From: CAIZGX01 sp044239865
GTDB lineage: Bacteria > Bacteroidota > Bacteroidia > Flavobacteriales_D > Sanyastnellaceae
Direction: 5' to 3'
DNA length: 64,000 nt
Assembly: GCA_044239865.1 (NCBI GenBank)
Contig: JBIIAO010000001.1
Span: forward strand, 910,358 to 974,357
The stretch's first letter is position 1. Each line of letters opens with the position of its first letter. The position numbers were made by a program, and so were the translations under genes. Below the pieces are notes generated by a model, which worked only from the letters and a program-made list of their open reading frames with translations, had not been told where the DNA came from and made no database searches. Below are positions 41,264 through 49,544 of the stretch, one piece after another.

Positions 41264-41680
41264 TTACTTCTGTTGCAAAGAAGTATTGTGCTGCTTCAAT
41301 ACTTCAACAAAGAGATCTCTGTTTTCTGGACTAATAATCACTAAAATCCTTCCATTATGATACAAGGCCAAACGCTTCAAAGACGCGGCTGGAGAGCTAA
41401 TGGGATTGTTCGTGTATTTGTAATGTGTAATGTCGGAAATATCTAGTGTTGGAAAAGGAAAAATGCCACAAAACACTTTCAACTTTCCGTCTGAAGTTAT
41501 GGTGTAATGTGTATTGAAAATTATCGAAAAAACGAAAGCTGTCAGCGGTATGTATAGTGCCAACATGGTTAAAGACTCTCGAACGTTTAAATATCCCGTA
41601 ATCATAAAGACGACTATTACCGGACCGAAAATCCACCAGCTAATGCCGCTTTTCATCTTAAAATTCGCCCCTGGTATCAT
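41264..41680 (-). CDS. Small membrane protein with bacterial PH domain
   Basis: 138 residues. Two membrane segments (about 13-28 WWIFGPVIVVFMITGY and 35-53 LTMLALYIPLTAFVFS) are followed by a bPH-type domain with HYTITSDGKLKVFCGIFPFPTLDISDI and RILVIISPENRDLFVEVL. Such proteins are common in Bacteroidota and of unknown function. An internal ATG at 41656 could be the start instead. It lies between the rhomboid gene (6 bases away) and tamB on the same strand. Confidence 0.72.
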   Translation of the reverse strand: MIPGANFKMKSGISWWIFGPVIVVFMITGYLNVRESLTMLALYIPLTAFVFSIIFNTHYTITSDGKLKVFCGIFPFPTLDISDITHYKYTNNPISSPAASLKRLALYHNGRILVIISPENRDLFVEVLKQHNTSLQQK

Positions 41681-41686
41681 GGCCTA

Positions 41687-42289
41687 TTAAAAGATCGAAT
41701 GAAAAACTACTATAAAGAAGTCGAGAAATTTCTGCGGCTTCCATACCAGTAAAAAGGCAATACCAAATGCAGCTCCTGCCAAGTGTGCATCGTGCGCAAT
41801 TGCAGTATTCATCTTCTTATTCATGTAATATTCCAATCCGAAAAACAGAATAATTGCCGCCCATCCGGGTAATGGCAAAATGAAGAAAAACAAAAGTTCT
41901 GACGTTGGAAACATGAACATATAAAGCATCATGACTGCGCTGACCGCGCCTGAAGCCCCAACACTTGTGTAATAGATATTGTCGCCATGCTTTTTCAAAG
42001 CGGGCAAGGTGGCAAATGCCGCGGCTCCCAAATACAACAAAGCAAATAATGCTGTTGGCATGTAATGTTCAACCGCTCTACCAAAGCTGAAGAGTGCAAA
42101 TAAATTGAAGAACAGATGTCCCATATCTGCGTGGACAAGTGTGTGCGACCAAATGCGATAAATCTCTTTGTTGTGCTTCACCCGATAGGGAGAAAGAGAC
42201 AATTTCGAAAAGAGTTCCGAATTCGAAAGCGCTTGCCAAGAGACTATTCCTGTAACAAGGCACAATAAAACAGTTAGTGAAAGTTGCAT
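41687..42289 (-). CDS. Rhomboid-family intramembrane serine protease
   Basis: 200 residues with about six membrane segments, the minimal rhomboid fold. The catalytic dyad is visible: Ser in YYTSVGASGAVSAVMM (GASG, about 113) and His in IAHDAHLAGAAFGIAF (about 169). The oxyanion-side motif HADMGHLFFNLFALFSFG lies in helix 2. It cleaves membrane-spanning substrates in the inner membrane. Substrates unknown. Part of the ychF-tamB minus-strand run. Confidence 0.93.
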   Translation of the reverse strand: MQLSLTVLLCLVTGIVSWQALSNSELFSKLSLSPYRVKHNKEIYRIWSHTLVHADMGHLFFNLFALFSFGRAVEHYMPTALFALLYLGAAAFATLPALKKHGDNIYYTSVGASGAVSAVMMLYMFMFPTSELLFFFILPLPGWAAIILFFGLEYYMNKKMNTAIAHDAHLAGAAFGIAFLLVWKPQKFLDFFIVVFHSIF

Positions 42290-42297
42290 AATTTATT

Positions 42298-42729
42298 TTA
42301 GCTGGAATGGTCACTTACAATAACCCATCTTCCATTGATTCGTTTCCAAAGCAACGTAAAATGTCCGCTTAATGTATCTGAGCTTCGAAATAAATTCCAA
42401 CGGCCGTCAACATATGCGTTCTTTCCGTTCAACACTTCAATGCGAAGTTCTTCAAAACGTAATGTTCCCATTTTTTCTCTGGAAGGATATGAGCGCTGGT
42501 AGCGTTCTAGCGAAGATTTCCAACCTAAAGTAACGCCGTCCTTTCCTAAAAAACGAAGCGAGTCACTTTCCCAATATCCGTTCATGAAACCAACAAGATC
42601 TCCCGCATTCCAGGCTTTCTGCTGAGAATTCATGGTGGACTTTATTTCCTGTTGAATGGAAGAAACAGAAGAACATGCTTCAAACAGGAAAGCAAAAATT
42701 ACAAAGCCAAAGATTCGAATCTTATACAT
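42298..42729 (-). CDS. DUF4440/SnoaL-like lipoprotein
   Basis: 143 residues from the ATG at 42729 (MYKIRIFGFVIFAFLFEACSS). A signal segment ends in FEAC, a lipobox-like Cys about residue 19. The NTF2-like cone fold follows: MNSQQKAWNAGDLVGFMNGYW, GWKSSLERYQRSYP, GKNAYVDGRWNLFRS and GHFTLLWKRINGRWVIVSDHSS. This is a DUF4440 or ketosteroid-isomerase-like domain with no assignable activity. A longer frame to 42768 lies within ychF and removes the signal peptide from the N-terminus, so 42729 is preferred. It overlaps the ychF stop by 8 bases. Confidence 0.82.
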   Translation of the reverse strand: MYKIRIFGFVIFAFLFEACSSVSSIQQEIKSTMNSQQKAWNAGDLVGFMNGYWESDSLRFLGKDGVTLGWKSSLERYQRSYPSREKMGTLRFEELRIEVLNGKNAYVDGRWNLFRSSDTLSGHFTLLWKRINGRWVIVSDHSS

Positions 42730-43822
42730 TGAAACGGAAGTGCATGATATCTCCGTCTTGCACCACATATTCCTTCCCTTCCACCGACATTTTACCGGCT
42801 TCTTTAACAGCTGCCTCAGATTTAAAGCTTAAGAAATCTGCCAACTTAATGACTTCCGCGCGAATGAATCCTTTTTCGAAATCGGTGTGAATAACACCTG
42901 CTGCTTGCGGCGCTGTATAACCTTCGTAAATAGTCCACGCACGAACTTCCTTCACTCCTGCTGTGAAGTAGGTTTTCAAATTCAAAAGACGATAAGCAGC
43001 TTTAATAAGCTTCGAAACACCTGGCTCTTCAAGTCCAATATCTTGAAGGAACATTTGACGTTCTTCGTATGTGTCTAAAGAAGCGATGTCTGCCTCAATA
43101 GCAGCACCGATAACCAATACCTCTGCGCTCTCGTCCTTCACTCCTTCTCGGACTTGCTCAACATAAGCGTTTCCGCTTGCCACTGAACCTTCGTCAACGT
43201 TGCACAAATACAAAACAGGTTTTGCCGTCAACAACTGCAATTCACGAAGAAGAACAATTTGTTCTTCATTCTCAGGAAGCTCGGTACGAGCGCTCTTTCC
43301 TTGTTCTAGAGCAGCTTTCAAGCGTTCTAAGTAATCGAACTGTTTTTTTGCTGTTGAATCTCCAGCCTTCGCTGCACGCTGAACTTTCGCAATGCGCGCA
43401 TCCACAGCTTCAAGATCCTTCAACTGCAACTCAATATCTATAATTTCTTTGTCTCGAAGTGGGTTCACAGATCCATCTACGTGCACCACATTCGGGTCGT
43501 CGAAACAACGCAAAACGTGAATAATAGCATCTGTTTCGCGAATGTTCGCTAAAAATTTATTTCCAAGTCCTTCTCCCTTCGAAGCTCCTTTCACCAATCC
43601 TGCAATGTCAACAATTTCAATGGTTGTAGGCACTATACGCTCGGGAGTGATAAGCTCTGCAATATCTGTCATGCGCTCATCTGGAACGGTAATCGTTCCT
43701 ACGTTTGGCTCAATGGTACAAAACGGGAAATTAGCTGCTTGAGCTTTCGCGTTCGACAAACAATTGAACAACGTTGATTTCCCCACATTCGGAAGACCTA
43801 CAATACCGCACTTTAACGCCAT
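42722..43822 (-). CDS. ychF: Redox-regulated ATPase YchF (Obg-family)
   Basis: 366 residues from the ATG at 43822 (MALKCGIVGLPNVGKSTLFN). An in-frame start 51 bases further up is not conserved in character. It is a universal Obg-like P-loop protein that hydrolyses ATP rather than GTP and is linked to ribosomes and stress response. Walker A is GLPNVGKSTL, switch region NFPFCTIEPNVG, and DIAGLVKGASKGEGLGNKFL follows. A coiled-coil helical domain spans about 130-200, and a C-terminal TGS domain carries YFTAGVKEVRAWTI and the end VQDGDIMHFRFNV. A well-formed promoter lies upstream; it heads the run to tamB. Confidence 0.97.
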   Translation of the reverse strand: MALKCGIVGLPNVGKSTLFNCLSNAKAQAANFPFCTIEPNVGTITVPDERMTDIAELITPERIVPTTIEIVDIAGLVKGASKGEGLGNKFLANIRETDAIIHVLRCFDDPNVVHVDGSVNPLRDKEIIDIELQLKDLEAVDARIAKVQRAAKAGDSTAKKQFDYLERLKAALEQGKSARTELPENEEQIVLLRELQLLTAKPVLYLCNVDEGSVASGNAYVEQVREGVKDESAEVLVIGAAIEADIASLDTYEERQMFLQDIGLEEPGVSKLIKAAYRLLNLKTYFTAGVKEVRAWTIYEGYTAPQAAGVIHTDFEKGFIRAEVIKLADFLSFKSEAAVKEAGKMSVEGKEYVVQDGDIMHFRFNV

Positions 43823-43840
43823 GATTTTTGAATTAGGGTG

Positions 43841-43873
43841 CAAAGATAAAGGCAAGTGTTCACTTTTCCACAA
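43841..43873 (-). promoter_or_regulatory. Bacteroidota-type promoter of ychF
   Basis: On the minus strand TTG (43871-43873), 22 bases, then TATCTTTG (43841-43848) match the TTG/TAnnTTTG promoter pattern. Transcription would begin about 43835, roughly a dozen bases before the ATG at 43822. Confidence 0.65.
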
Positions 43874-43933
43874 TCAACAAACACATACCTTTTCGACCTT
43901 AATTAAAAACTACTTTCGCAAAAAAATTCTTCA

Positions 43934-44779
43934 ATGGTTTCTAATCAAGAACTTTCGCGAATAGCCTCTCAAGTGAGACGTGATATCGTGCGAATGGTCC
44001 ACGCTGTGAACAGCGGACACCCGGGAGGAAGTTTAGGCTGCACCGATTTCTTGGTGAGTCTTTATTTCCGCCAAATGACAATTAACCCAACAAGCTGGAA
44101 CATGAACGGTGAAGGAGAAGACCTCTTCTTCTTGAGTAACGGGCATATCTCTCCCGTTTTCTATTCAGTGTTGGCGCGTTCAGGTTACTTCGATGCGGCT
44201 GAATTAGCAACCTTCAGAAAAATAAACACACGTCTTCAAGGACACCCTACCACGCACGACGGCCTTCCTGGAGTGCGTATCGCAAGCGGTTCACTTGGTC
44301 AAGGCATGAGCGCAGCTGCTGGAGCAGCACAAGCAAAAAAATTAAACAACGATCCGAAACTTGTTTTCACTCTTCACGGAGATGGTGAATTGCAAGAAGG
44401 TCAAATTTGGGAAGCCGCTATGTATTGCGCGCATCACAAAATTGACAACATCATTAGTACGGTAGATGTAAACGGACAACAAATCGATGGCCCGACAGAG
44501 GCCGTTATGTCTTTGGGAAGTTTACGTGCAAAATTCGAAGCCTTCGGTTGGAAAGTATTGGAAACAAACGGACACGACCTGGAGCAACTGAACGCTACAA
44601 TTGATGAAGCGAAGAGCCTAACCGGAAACGGTTATCCGATTATGATTCTCATGACGACTAGCATGGGTAAAGGTGTTGACTTCATGGAAGGCACTCACAA
44701 ATGGCATGGCGTTGCTCCGAACGACGAGCAATTAGCAAATGCATTGGGACAGTTAGAAGAAACCTTAGGCGACTATTAA
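43934..44779 (+). CDS. Transketolase, N-terminal (thiamine-diphosphate-binding) subunit
   Basis: 281 residues covering only the first domain of transketolase: VNSGHPGGSLGCTDFL, GSLGQGMSAAAGAAQAK and the ThDP-binding GDGELQEGQIWEAAMY, with DVNGQQIDGPTEAVM. The pyrimidine-binding and C-terminal domains are in the next gene, 10 bases downstream, so the enzyme is split in two chains. It moves two-carbon units in the non-oxidative pentose phosphate pathway. TACTTTCG at 43911-43918 resembles a -7 element. Divergent from ychF. Confidence 0.95.
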   Translation: MVSNQELSRIASQVRRDIVRMVHAVNSGHPGGSLGCTDFLVSLYFRQMTINPTSWNMNGEGEDLFFLSNGHISPVFYSVLARSGYFDAAELATFRKINTRLQGHPTTHDGLPGVRIASGSLGQGMSAAAGAAQAKKLNNDPKLVFTLHGDGELQEGQIWEAAMYCAHHKIDNIISTVDVNGQQIDGPTEAVMSLGSLRAKFEAFGWKVLETNGHDLEQLNATIDEAKSLTGNGYPIMILMTTSMGKGVDFMEGTHKWHGVAPNDEQLANALGQLEETLGDY

Positions 44780-44789
44780 TAAAAGAGAC

Positions 44790-45740
44790 ATGCTAGAATT
44801 CGATTTATCACCCGCGAACGACACTCGCTCTGGCTTCGGTGCTGGACTTCATGAATTAGGTCAGAAAAATCCTAAGGTTGTGGCATTGTGTGCCGACTTA
44901 ATTGGCTCTTTGAAAATGGATGCTTTCAAAAAAGATTTTCCTGAGCGCTTTTTTCAAGTTGGAATTGCAGAAGCAAATATGATGGGTGTCGCCGCTGGAA
45001 TGACCATTGGCGGATACATTCCATTCACTGGAACGTTCGCGAACTTTTCTACAGGAAGAGTTTACGATCAGATAAGACAAAGCATTGCATACAGCGATAA
45101 GAACGCTAAGATCTGTGCTTCTCACGCTGGGCTTACCTTGGGTGAAGACGGTGCAACACATCAGATATTAGAAGACGTTGGGATGATGAGCATGCTTCCG
45201 GGCATGACTGTTATTAATCCTTGCGATTACAATCAAACCAAAGCTGCTACTCTAGCAATCGCAGATCATCACGGTCCGGTTTACTTACGTTTCGGAAGAC
45301 CGAAAGTAACGAACTTCACTGCTGTAGATCAGAATTTCGAAATCGGAAAAGCATGGCACATTCACGAAGGAAACGACGTGACAATCATAGCAACTGGACA
45401 CCTTGTTTGGGAAGCTGTTGAAGCTGCTCGCGAATTGGAAGCTGAAGGAATTTCAGTTGACCTGATTAACATTCACACCATTAAGCCCTTAGATACAGAG
45501 GCCATTGTGAGAAGCGCAATGAAAACCGGAAAGGTTATCACATGCGAAGAGCACATGATCACGGGTGGGTTAGGAAGTATGGTTGCACAAGTATTAGCAA
45601 AAGAAGCTCCTTCTGTTATGGAATTCATTGGCGTGAACGACAGCTTCGGCGAAAGCGGAACACCTGATCAGTTGATGGAAAAATATGGATTGAAGTCGAA
45701 GAATATTATTGCTGCAGCTAAGGGGTTGATGGAAAACTAG
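44790..45740 (+). CDS. Transketolase, C-terminal subunit
   Basis: 316 residues. Pyrimidine-binding domain (about 1-170) with the catalytic Glu in RFFQVGIAEANMMGVAAGM and SHAGLTLGEDGATHQILEDVG, followed by the C-terminal domain (about 185-310: DVTIIATGHLVWEAVEAA, TCEEHMITGGLGSMVAQVLA). It forms the active enzyme with the preceding subunit. Split transketolases are common in Bacteroidota, Archaea and Firmicutes. A family-A minihairpin array begins right at the stop codon. Confidence 0.95.
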   Translation: MLEFDLSPANDTRSGFGAGLHELGQKNPKVVALCADLIGSLKMDAFKKDFPERFFQVGIAEANMMGVAAGMTIGGYIPFTGTFANFSTGRVYDQIRQSIAYSDKNAKICASHAGLTLGEDGATHQILEDVGMMSMLPGMTVINPCDYNQTKAATLAIADHHGPVYLRFGRPKVTNFTAVDQNFEIGKAWHIHEGNDVTIIATGHLVWEAVEAARELEAEGISVDLINIHTIKPLDTEAIVRSAMKTGKVITCEEHMITGGLGSMVAQVLAKEAPSVMEFIGVNDSFGESGTPDQLMEKYGLKSKNIIAAAKGLMEN

Positions 45741-45912
45741 GAACTTCGTAATTGGAAAATCGAAGATTTTATTCCTACTTCGTAATTGGAACTTCGTTAT
45801 TCCTATTGCATAATTGGAACTACGTTATTCCTACTGCGTAATTCCAACTGCGTAATTTGAACTACGTTACTCCTACTTCGTAATTCCTATTTCATAATTG
45901 GAACTGCGTTGT
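45738..45912. repeat. Family-A minihairpin array after transketolase
   Basis: Twelve units in 175 bases, mostly with TNC loops on this strand: AC-TTC-GT, AAAATC-GAA-GATTTT, TAC-TTC-GTA, AAC-TTC-GTT, TAT-TGC-ATA, AAC-TAC-GTT, TAC-TGC-GTA, AAC-TAC-GTT, TAC-TTC-GTA, TAT-TTC-ATA, AAC-TGC-GTT and one imperfect unit, separated by ATTGG or ATTCC. It ends about 28 bases before the tandem-repeat gene. Confidence 0.9.
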
Positions 45913-45939
45913 TAGAAATTCGACTTGAAATTTATCATA

Positions 45940-46404
45940 ATGAAAAAGATATTTTCAACCATACTTCTGGTGCTTGTCGCATTTGGAATATTCGCGCAAA
46001 CCAAGATATACAGAGGTAATTCAACCAGTTATTTCGATTGCGTTTATACGCTGAAAGAAAATAAAGTTTACACTGGAAATTCAACGAGTTATTTCGAATG
46101 TGTTCTAACCCTATCAGGCGATAAAATTTACCGAGGAAATTCAACGAATTATTTCGATTGTCTTTACATCATCAAGGAAAACAAAATATACAAAGGCAAT
46201 TCAACAAGTTATTTCGATTGTCTCTATACCATAGAAGGCGGTAAAGTCTACAAAGGAAATTCCACCAGCTATTTCGATTGTCTCACAACCATTGACAAAT
46301 CAAAGGTCTATCGCGGGAATTCAACAAACTATTTTGATTGCATACTAACCGTAGATGGACTAATTCCAGAAGCCCTTCTAGCCGTCCTCGCCGGTTCGTT
46401 TTAA
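45940..46404 (+). CDS. Secreted protein built of six 20-residue tandem repeats
   Basis: 154 residues from the ATG at 45940 (MKKIFSTILLVLVAFGIFAQ, signal peptide). An ATG 15 bases upstream is less likely. The mature protein is six repeats of exactly 20 residues with consensus K-I/V-Y-x-G-N-S-T-S/N-Y-F-D/E-C followed by seven variable residues. One Cys occurs per repeat at the same place. A short hydrophobic tail (LIPEALLAVLAGSF) follows. At DNA level the period is 60 bases and neighbouring repeats are very similar, pointing to recent expansion. No T9SS signal. Function not recognised; a beta-solenoid or stacked hairpin surface structure is possible. Confidence 0.8.
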   Translation: MKKIFSTILLVLVAFGIFAQTKIYRGNSTSYFDCVYTLKENKVYTGNSTSYFECVLTLSGDKIYRGNSTNYFDCLYIIKENKIYKGNSTSYFDCLYTIEGGKVYKGNSTSYFDCLTTIDKSKVYRGNSTNYFDCILTVDGLIPEALLAVLAGSF

Positions 46405-46490
46405 CTATCTTAATTTATTTTAGTTGCTTAGTTTAGAAAAATACTTAATTTTATTTCGAGAAAAGAATAATTTATATAACCCGGCACAAA

Positions 46491-47552
46491 ATGCGAAGCA
46501 CAATCCTACTATTTATTTTCCTCATCGTAAGTTCTTTAAATGTTTATGCTCAGAATTTAAAAACAATATATGCAAGAGGTGGCGAAGGAAAAAACGTCAA
46601 TTGGCCGGCAATTAAAATTCAAGAGGAAAAAGATAAAGACGGAGCCGGCTTCTTTTACATGGTCTGTTTTCAAGGTTGTGTTCCAAAAAGAGCATCTTCA
46701 ACCCTTCCTGGGCAAGGTGCTAAATCATATTCTGTAAATAATCTGAATGATGGCAATCCCATGACTGCATGGGTAGAAGGCAAAAGTGACTATGGTATAG
46801 GGGAATACTTTGAGGTAAATGCCGATGATATCAACATCATTTACAATGGATACCAATCATCTCCAACTAACTGGAAGAATAATTCTCGTGTAAAAAAGTT
46901 CAAGGTTTATAAAAACAACAATCCTATCTGTTATCTGGCACTTACAGATGAAATGGGGAGTCAGCACTTCGATTTACCAGTGAACAAAGACTATAGTGGA
47001 GACTACCTTCACACGTTCAGATTTGAAATTATGGAAGTATATCCTGGTGACAAGTGGCCAGATGTTGCAATATCCGAATTGGACCAAGCCTCCTGCTGCT
47101 TTTCAACTAACACAACCATCTATTCAAACAACGGTCAGATTGGTTACGATGAACTTGGAACTCATGCGCAAATCACAACCATTGATTTAAACACCAACGA
47201 AACGCAGGAAGCCGAGATTGTAAAACTCAATTCACAAATTCACACCAAACTCTATCAAATCAGCACAGCAACCAAGTCTATTGACATTACAGTCAACCAC
47301 CCTATTTATGTTAAGAATGTTGGATTCGTTTCTATTGCACGACTGCAAACCATCTTCAAAACAGATAATTTCACAGATTTAATAAATCATGTTGACGTTC
47401 TAACTTACAATTCTGAAACGAAAGCGACCGAATACGAAACTCTTACCGGCATCACTGAAAAAGAAGGCAGATTTGAAACATTTACCATTTCTGAAGTTTC
47501 ATCCGTTGGCGCTTATATCGCAAACGGATTCATTACTGCTATTTATAAGTAG
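46491..47552 (+). CDS. Secreted protein with discoidin-like glycan-binding domain and C-terminal Hint (intein-like) domain
   Basis: 353 residues. The signal peptide (MRSTILLFIFLIVSSLNVYA) is followed by a discoidin-like or NADase-type glycan-binding domain (about 60-200) recognised by LNDGNPMTAWVEGKSDYGIGEYFE split around residue 95, and KKFKVYKNNNP. From Cys202/Cys203 (SCCFSTNTTIYSNNG) a Hint domain runs to the end: TVNHPIYVKNVGFVSI (about 268-282) and SVGAYIANGF (about 338-347) match the HP motif and the C-terminal block of Hint domains. Hint domains self-cleave at the leading Cys. No toxin or extra domain follows the Hint domain. It is 86 bases after the tandem-repeat gene and co-directional. 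Confidence 0.78.
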   Translation: MRSTILLFIFLIVSSLNVYAQNLKTIYARGGEGKNVNWPAIKIQEEKDKDGAGFFYMVCFQGCVPKRASSTLPGQGAKSYSVNNLNDGNPMTAWVEGKSDYGIGEYFEVNADDINIIYNGYQSSPTNWKNNSRVKKFKVYKNNNPICYLALTDEMGSQHFDLPVNKDYSGDYLHTFRFEIMEVYPGDKWPDVAISELDQASCCFSTNTTIYSNNGQIGYDELGTHAQITTIDLNTNETQEAEIVKLNSQIHTKLYQISTATKSIDITVNHPIYVKNVGFVSIARLQTIFKTDNFTDLINHVDVLTYNSETKATEYETLTGITEKEGRFETFTISEVSSVGAYIANGFITAIYK

Positions 47553-47602
47553 TCGCTTTCTTCATTGCAAGAATTCATTTCTCACTCTTTCTCGTTGCGA
47601 AT

Positions 47603-47629
47603 TATTTTGAATACACAATATTCAAAATA
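47603..47629. promoter_or_regulatory. 11-bp-arm palindrome upstream of the transglutaminase operon
   Basis: TATTTTGAATA(47603-47613)-CACAA-TATTCAAAATA(47619-47629) is a perfect inverted repeat in the 168-base gap before the transglutaminase gene. A near-match to a -7 element (AATATTTG, 47626-47633) overlaps its right arm, so binding there could block transcription. No T-run follows, which argues against a terminator. Confidence 0.6.
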
Positions 47630-47720
47630 TTTGCTTGTTGTTAATTTGAATCCATAAATAATTAATGATGAATTGAATCTCTACATCTTCAACTGTTTCT
47701 AACCCTTAAAACTGAAGATT

Positions 47721-49493
47721 ATGAGAACATTCACCCTTGCATTTATTTGCCTGATCTACTCAGGAACAACATTCTCAATTAATCAAAATCCGAAAAATTG
47801 GGAACACGGGTATTTATTTGAAAAGCAAAACTACAACGGTACCACTTATGTATATATCGATCCGAATGGCAAATTCATTTGGGTAGATGATTCTCCTTCT
47901 AAGGAAGTTAAGACCATTGATGGAGTTTGGAAACGCAATCCAATAAATAAAAGCTTAAGTTTTTATTCTGAAGACATAGACGATGCCCGCTATTTAGGCA
48001 ATTCGCTGACCGTATTTGAAAACGGATTATTCAAGCAAGACCAGAAGAATCCTGTTTTCAAACTAGCAACTGAAAATATTACAGCTTTAATGTTACCTCA
48101 GATTCTTGAGCAAATAAACACTCCTTCTGAATACAGAGAACTTTTTTCGCTTTACGAAATAAACAATCGTCAAAAGAAATTTTCATGGGAAATCCCTACC
48201 TCCATGGAAAGTAACTTGAGCATGGTTCTAGAGGAAATTAAAAACAACAACAAAACAGCTCAAACATGGTCGAATAAAGAATATGCTAAAAGTAAAGAAA
48301 CCCGTGAAGAATGGAGCAAGATCTACCCAAAGGCCTGGGAATTTGCTACAAAGACTTTCAGCGCAATTCAAACAGACTCGGCGAAGCTCAGAGCAATGTG
48401 CACTTGGATTGAAGAAAACATTAAATACGACCTAGAATTCTCGCGTGCAGAAAATAAGGATAACAGTCCAGAAATTATTTTCACAAGCAAAAAAGGGCTT
48501 TGTCTAGATTATTCTCGCTTATTAAACGTTTTCTGTCAAAGTCAAAACATACCCTGCTTCGATATTGCCGGTTACCCCATTGACGATATTGATGGAAAAA
48601 TGACCTCTCGAAGAGACAGCTATCACGCATGGAACTATGTGAAAATTCAAGGGGAATGGCTCGCTGTAGATCCTACTTGGTATAAAACAATGTTTTCTCA
48701 TGATCATTTTCTAATTCCAATAGGAGCTTATCAATACCAGCATTTGCCAGACCATAATGTTACGTTGGCTAATTCATTTGCGCCAAAGAACAAAAAAGAA
48801 CTACTCAGATGTCCGATAGTTAAGCAAAACGACATGAATATTATCTATGTTGGTACAAAGGAATATGTTGCCGCGGGCACTGGTAAGAATCTTGAATTTG
48901 ATCTGTACTCAGAAAAGGATGCGACACTTGATTTACACATTGATTCGATGCAACATGGCCACCACTCGATGACTATTTCATTTTGCATTGGTTGCTACCA
49001 CGATGTTCCAAGTATGATTGAATATTACAAAGGGGAAAAGCACTCTGAAATCAAGTTAAAGAAAGGAATCAATCATATTCGAATCCCTCTTTTAAGTGAT
49101 ATTGCGGAATATACTTTAAGAAACAATAACTTCGAAATTGCCTTTTTGGCATATCCTGAAAACGATGCAGCTAGCGCACTCACAAAACTTACTTCGTTTG
49201 AAGATAGCCTCTGGTGCGTTGCTCAAGCCTATTCAATGATGGGTAAATGGGCGGAAGGAAAAACTGTTGACTTCGACATTCCAGTTAACTTAATGAATCA
49301 CCCTAACTGGGAACTCATTAAACAAGACTTCCACAATCAAGAACTCGAATATTCAATTCGTACAATCAAGGGAACGAAGTATGCCATTTTTGAAATTAGT
49401 CGCTATAAAATCGGAGGAATGTTTCCTGTAATCAAAGTGGCTATTGACGAAGAAAAGAATATTCTAAGCTCTCCGAAGATTACACTTGATTAG
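47721..49493 (+). CDS. Secreted transglutaminase-like protein
   Basis: 590 residues. The signal peptide (about 1-20, MRTFTLAFICLIYSGTTFSI) is followed by a transglutaminase-like core with an intact triad: Cys261 in KKGLCLDYSRLLNVF, His302 in SYHAWNYVKIQGEW and Asp317 in LAVDPTWYKT. Such cores are cysteine peptidases or acyl transferases. The N-terminal 120 residues look like a small beta domain (WVDDSPSKEVKTIDGVWKRN). The C-terminal 270 residues are unassigned. First gene of a co-directional run of five with short gaps (51, 73, 15 and 9 bases). The protein should act in the periplasm or outside the cell. Confidence 0.85.
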   Translation: MRTFTLAFICLIYSGTTFSINQNPKNWEHGYLFEKQNYNGTTYVYIDPNGKFIWVDDSPSKEVKTIDGVWKRNPINKSLSFYSEDIDDARYLGNSLTVFENGLFKQDQKNPVFKLATENITALMLPQILEQINTPSEYRELFSLYEINNRQKKFSWEIPTSMESNLSMVLEEIKNNNKTAQTWSNKEYAKSKETREEWSKIYPKAWEFATKTFSAIQTDSAKLRAMCTWIEENIKYDLEFSRAENKDNSPEIIFTSKKGLCLDYSRLLNVFCQSQNIPCFDIAGYPIDDIDGKMTSRRDSYHAWNYVKIQGEWLAVDPTWYKTMFSHDHFLIPIGAYQYQHLPDHNVTLANSFAPKNKKELLRCPIVKQNDMNIIYVGTKEYVAAGTGKNLEFDLYSEKDATLDLHIDSMQHGHHSMTISFCIGCYHDVPSMIEYYKGEKHSEIKLKKGINHIRIPLLSDIAEYTLRNNNFEIAFLAYPENDAASALTKLTSFEDSLWCVAQAYSMMGKWAEGKTVDFDIPVNLMNHPNWELIKQDFHNQELEYSIRTIKGTKYAIFEISRYKIGGMFPVIKVAIDEEKNILSSPKITLD

Positions 49494-49544
49494 TACTTGA
49501 TAATACGTCGAGATTTTATCCCTACTTTCGTAAAAACTAACCTG

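Noticed and set aside
45940..46404. Array of regulatory DNA repeats (60-base period)
   Set aside because: The period is a multiple of three, the reading frame is intact through all repeats, and a signal peptide precedes them. It is coding repetition.
46491..47552. Intein interrupting a housekeeping protein
   Set aside because: No C-extein follows and the N-terminal part is a secreted glycan-binding domain, so a Hint-domain protein fits and an intein does not.
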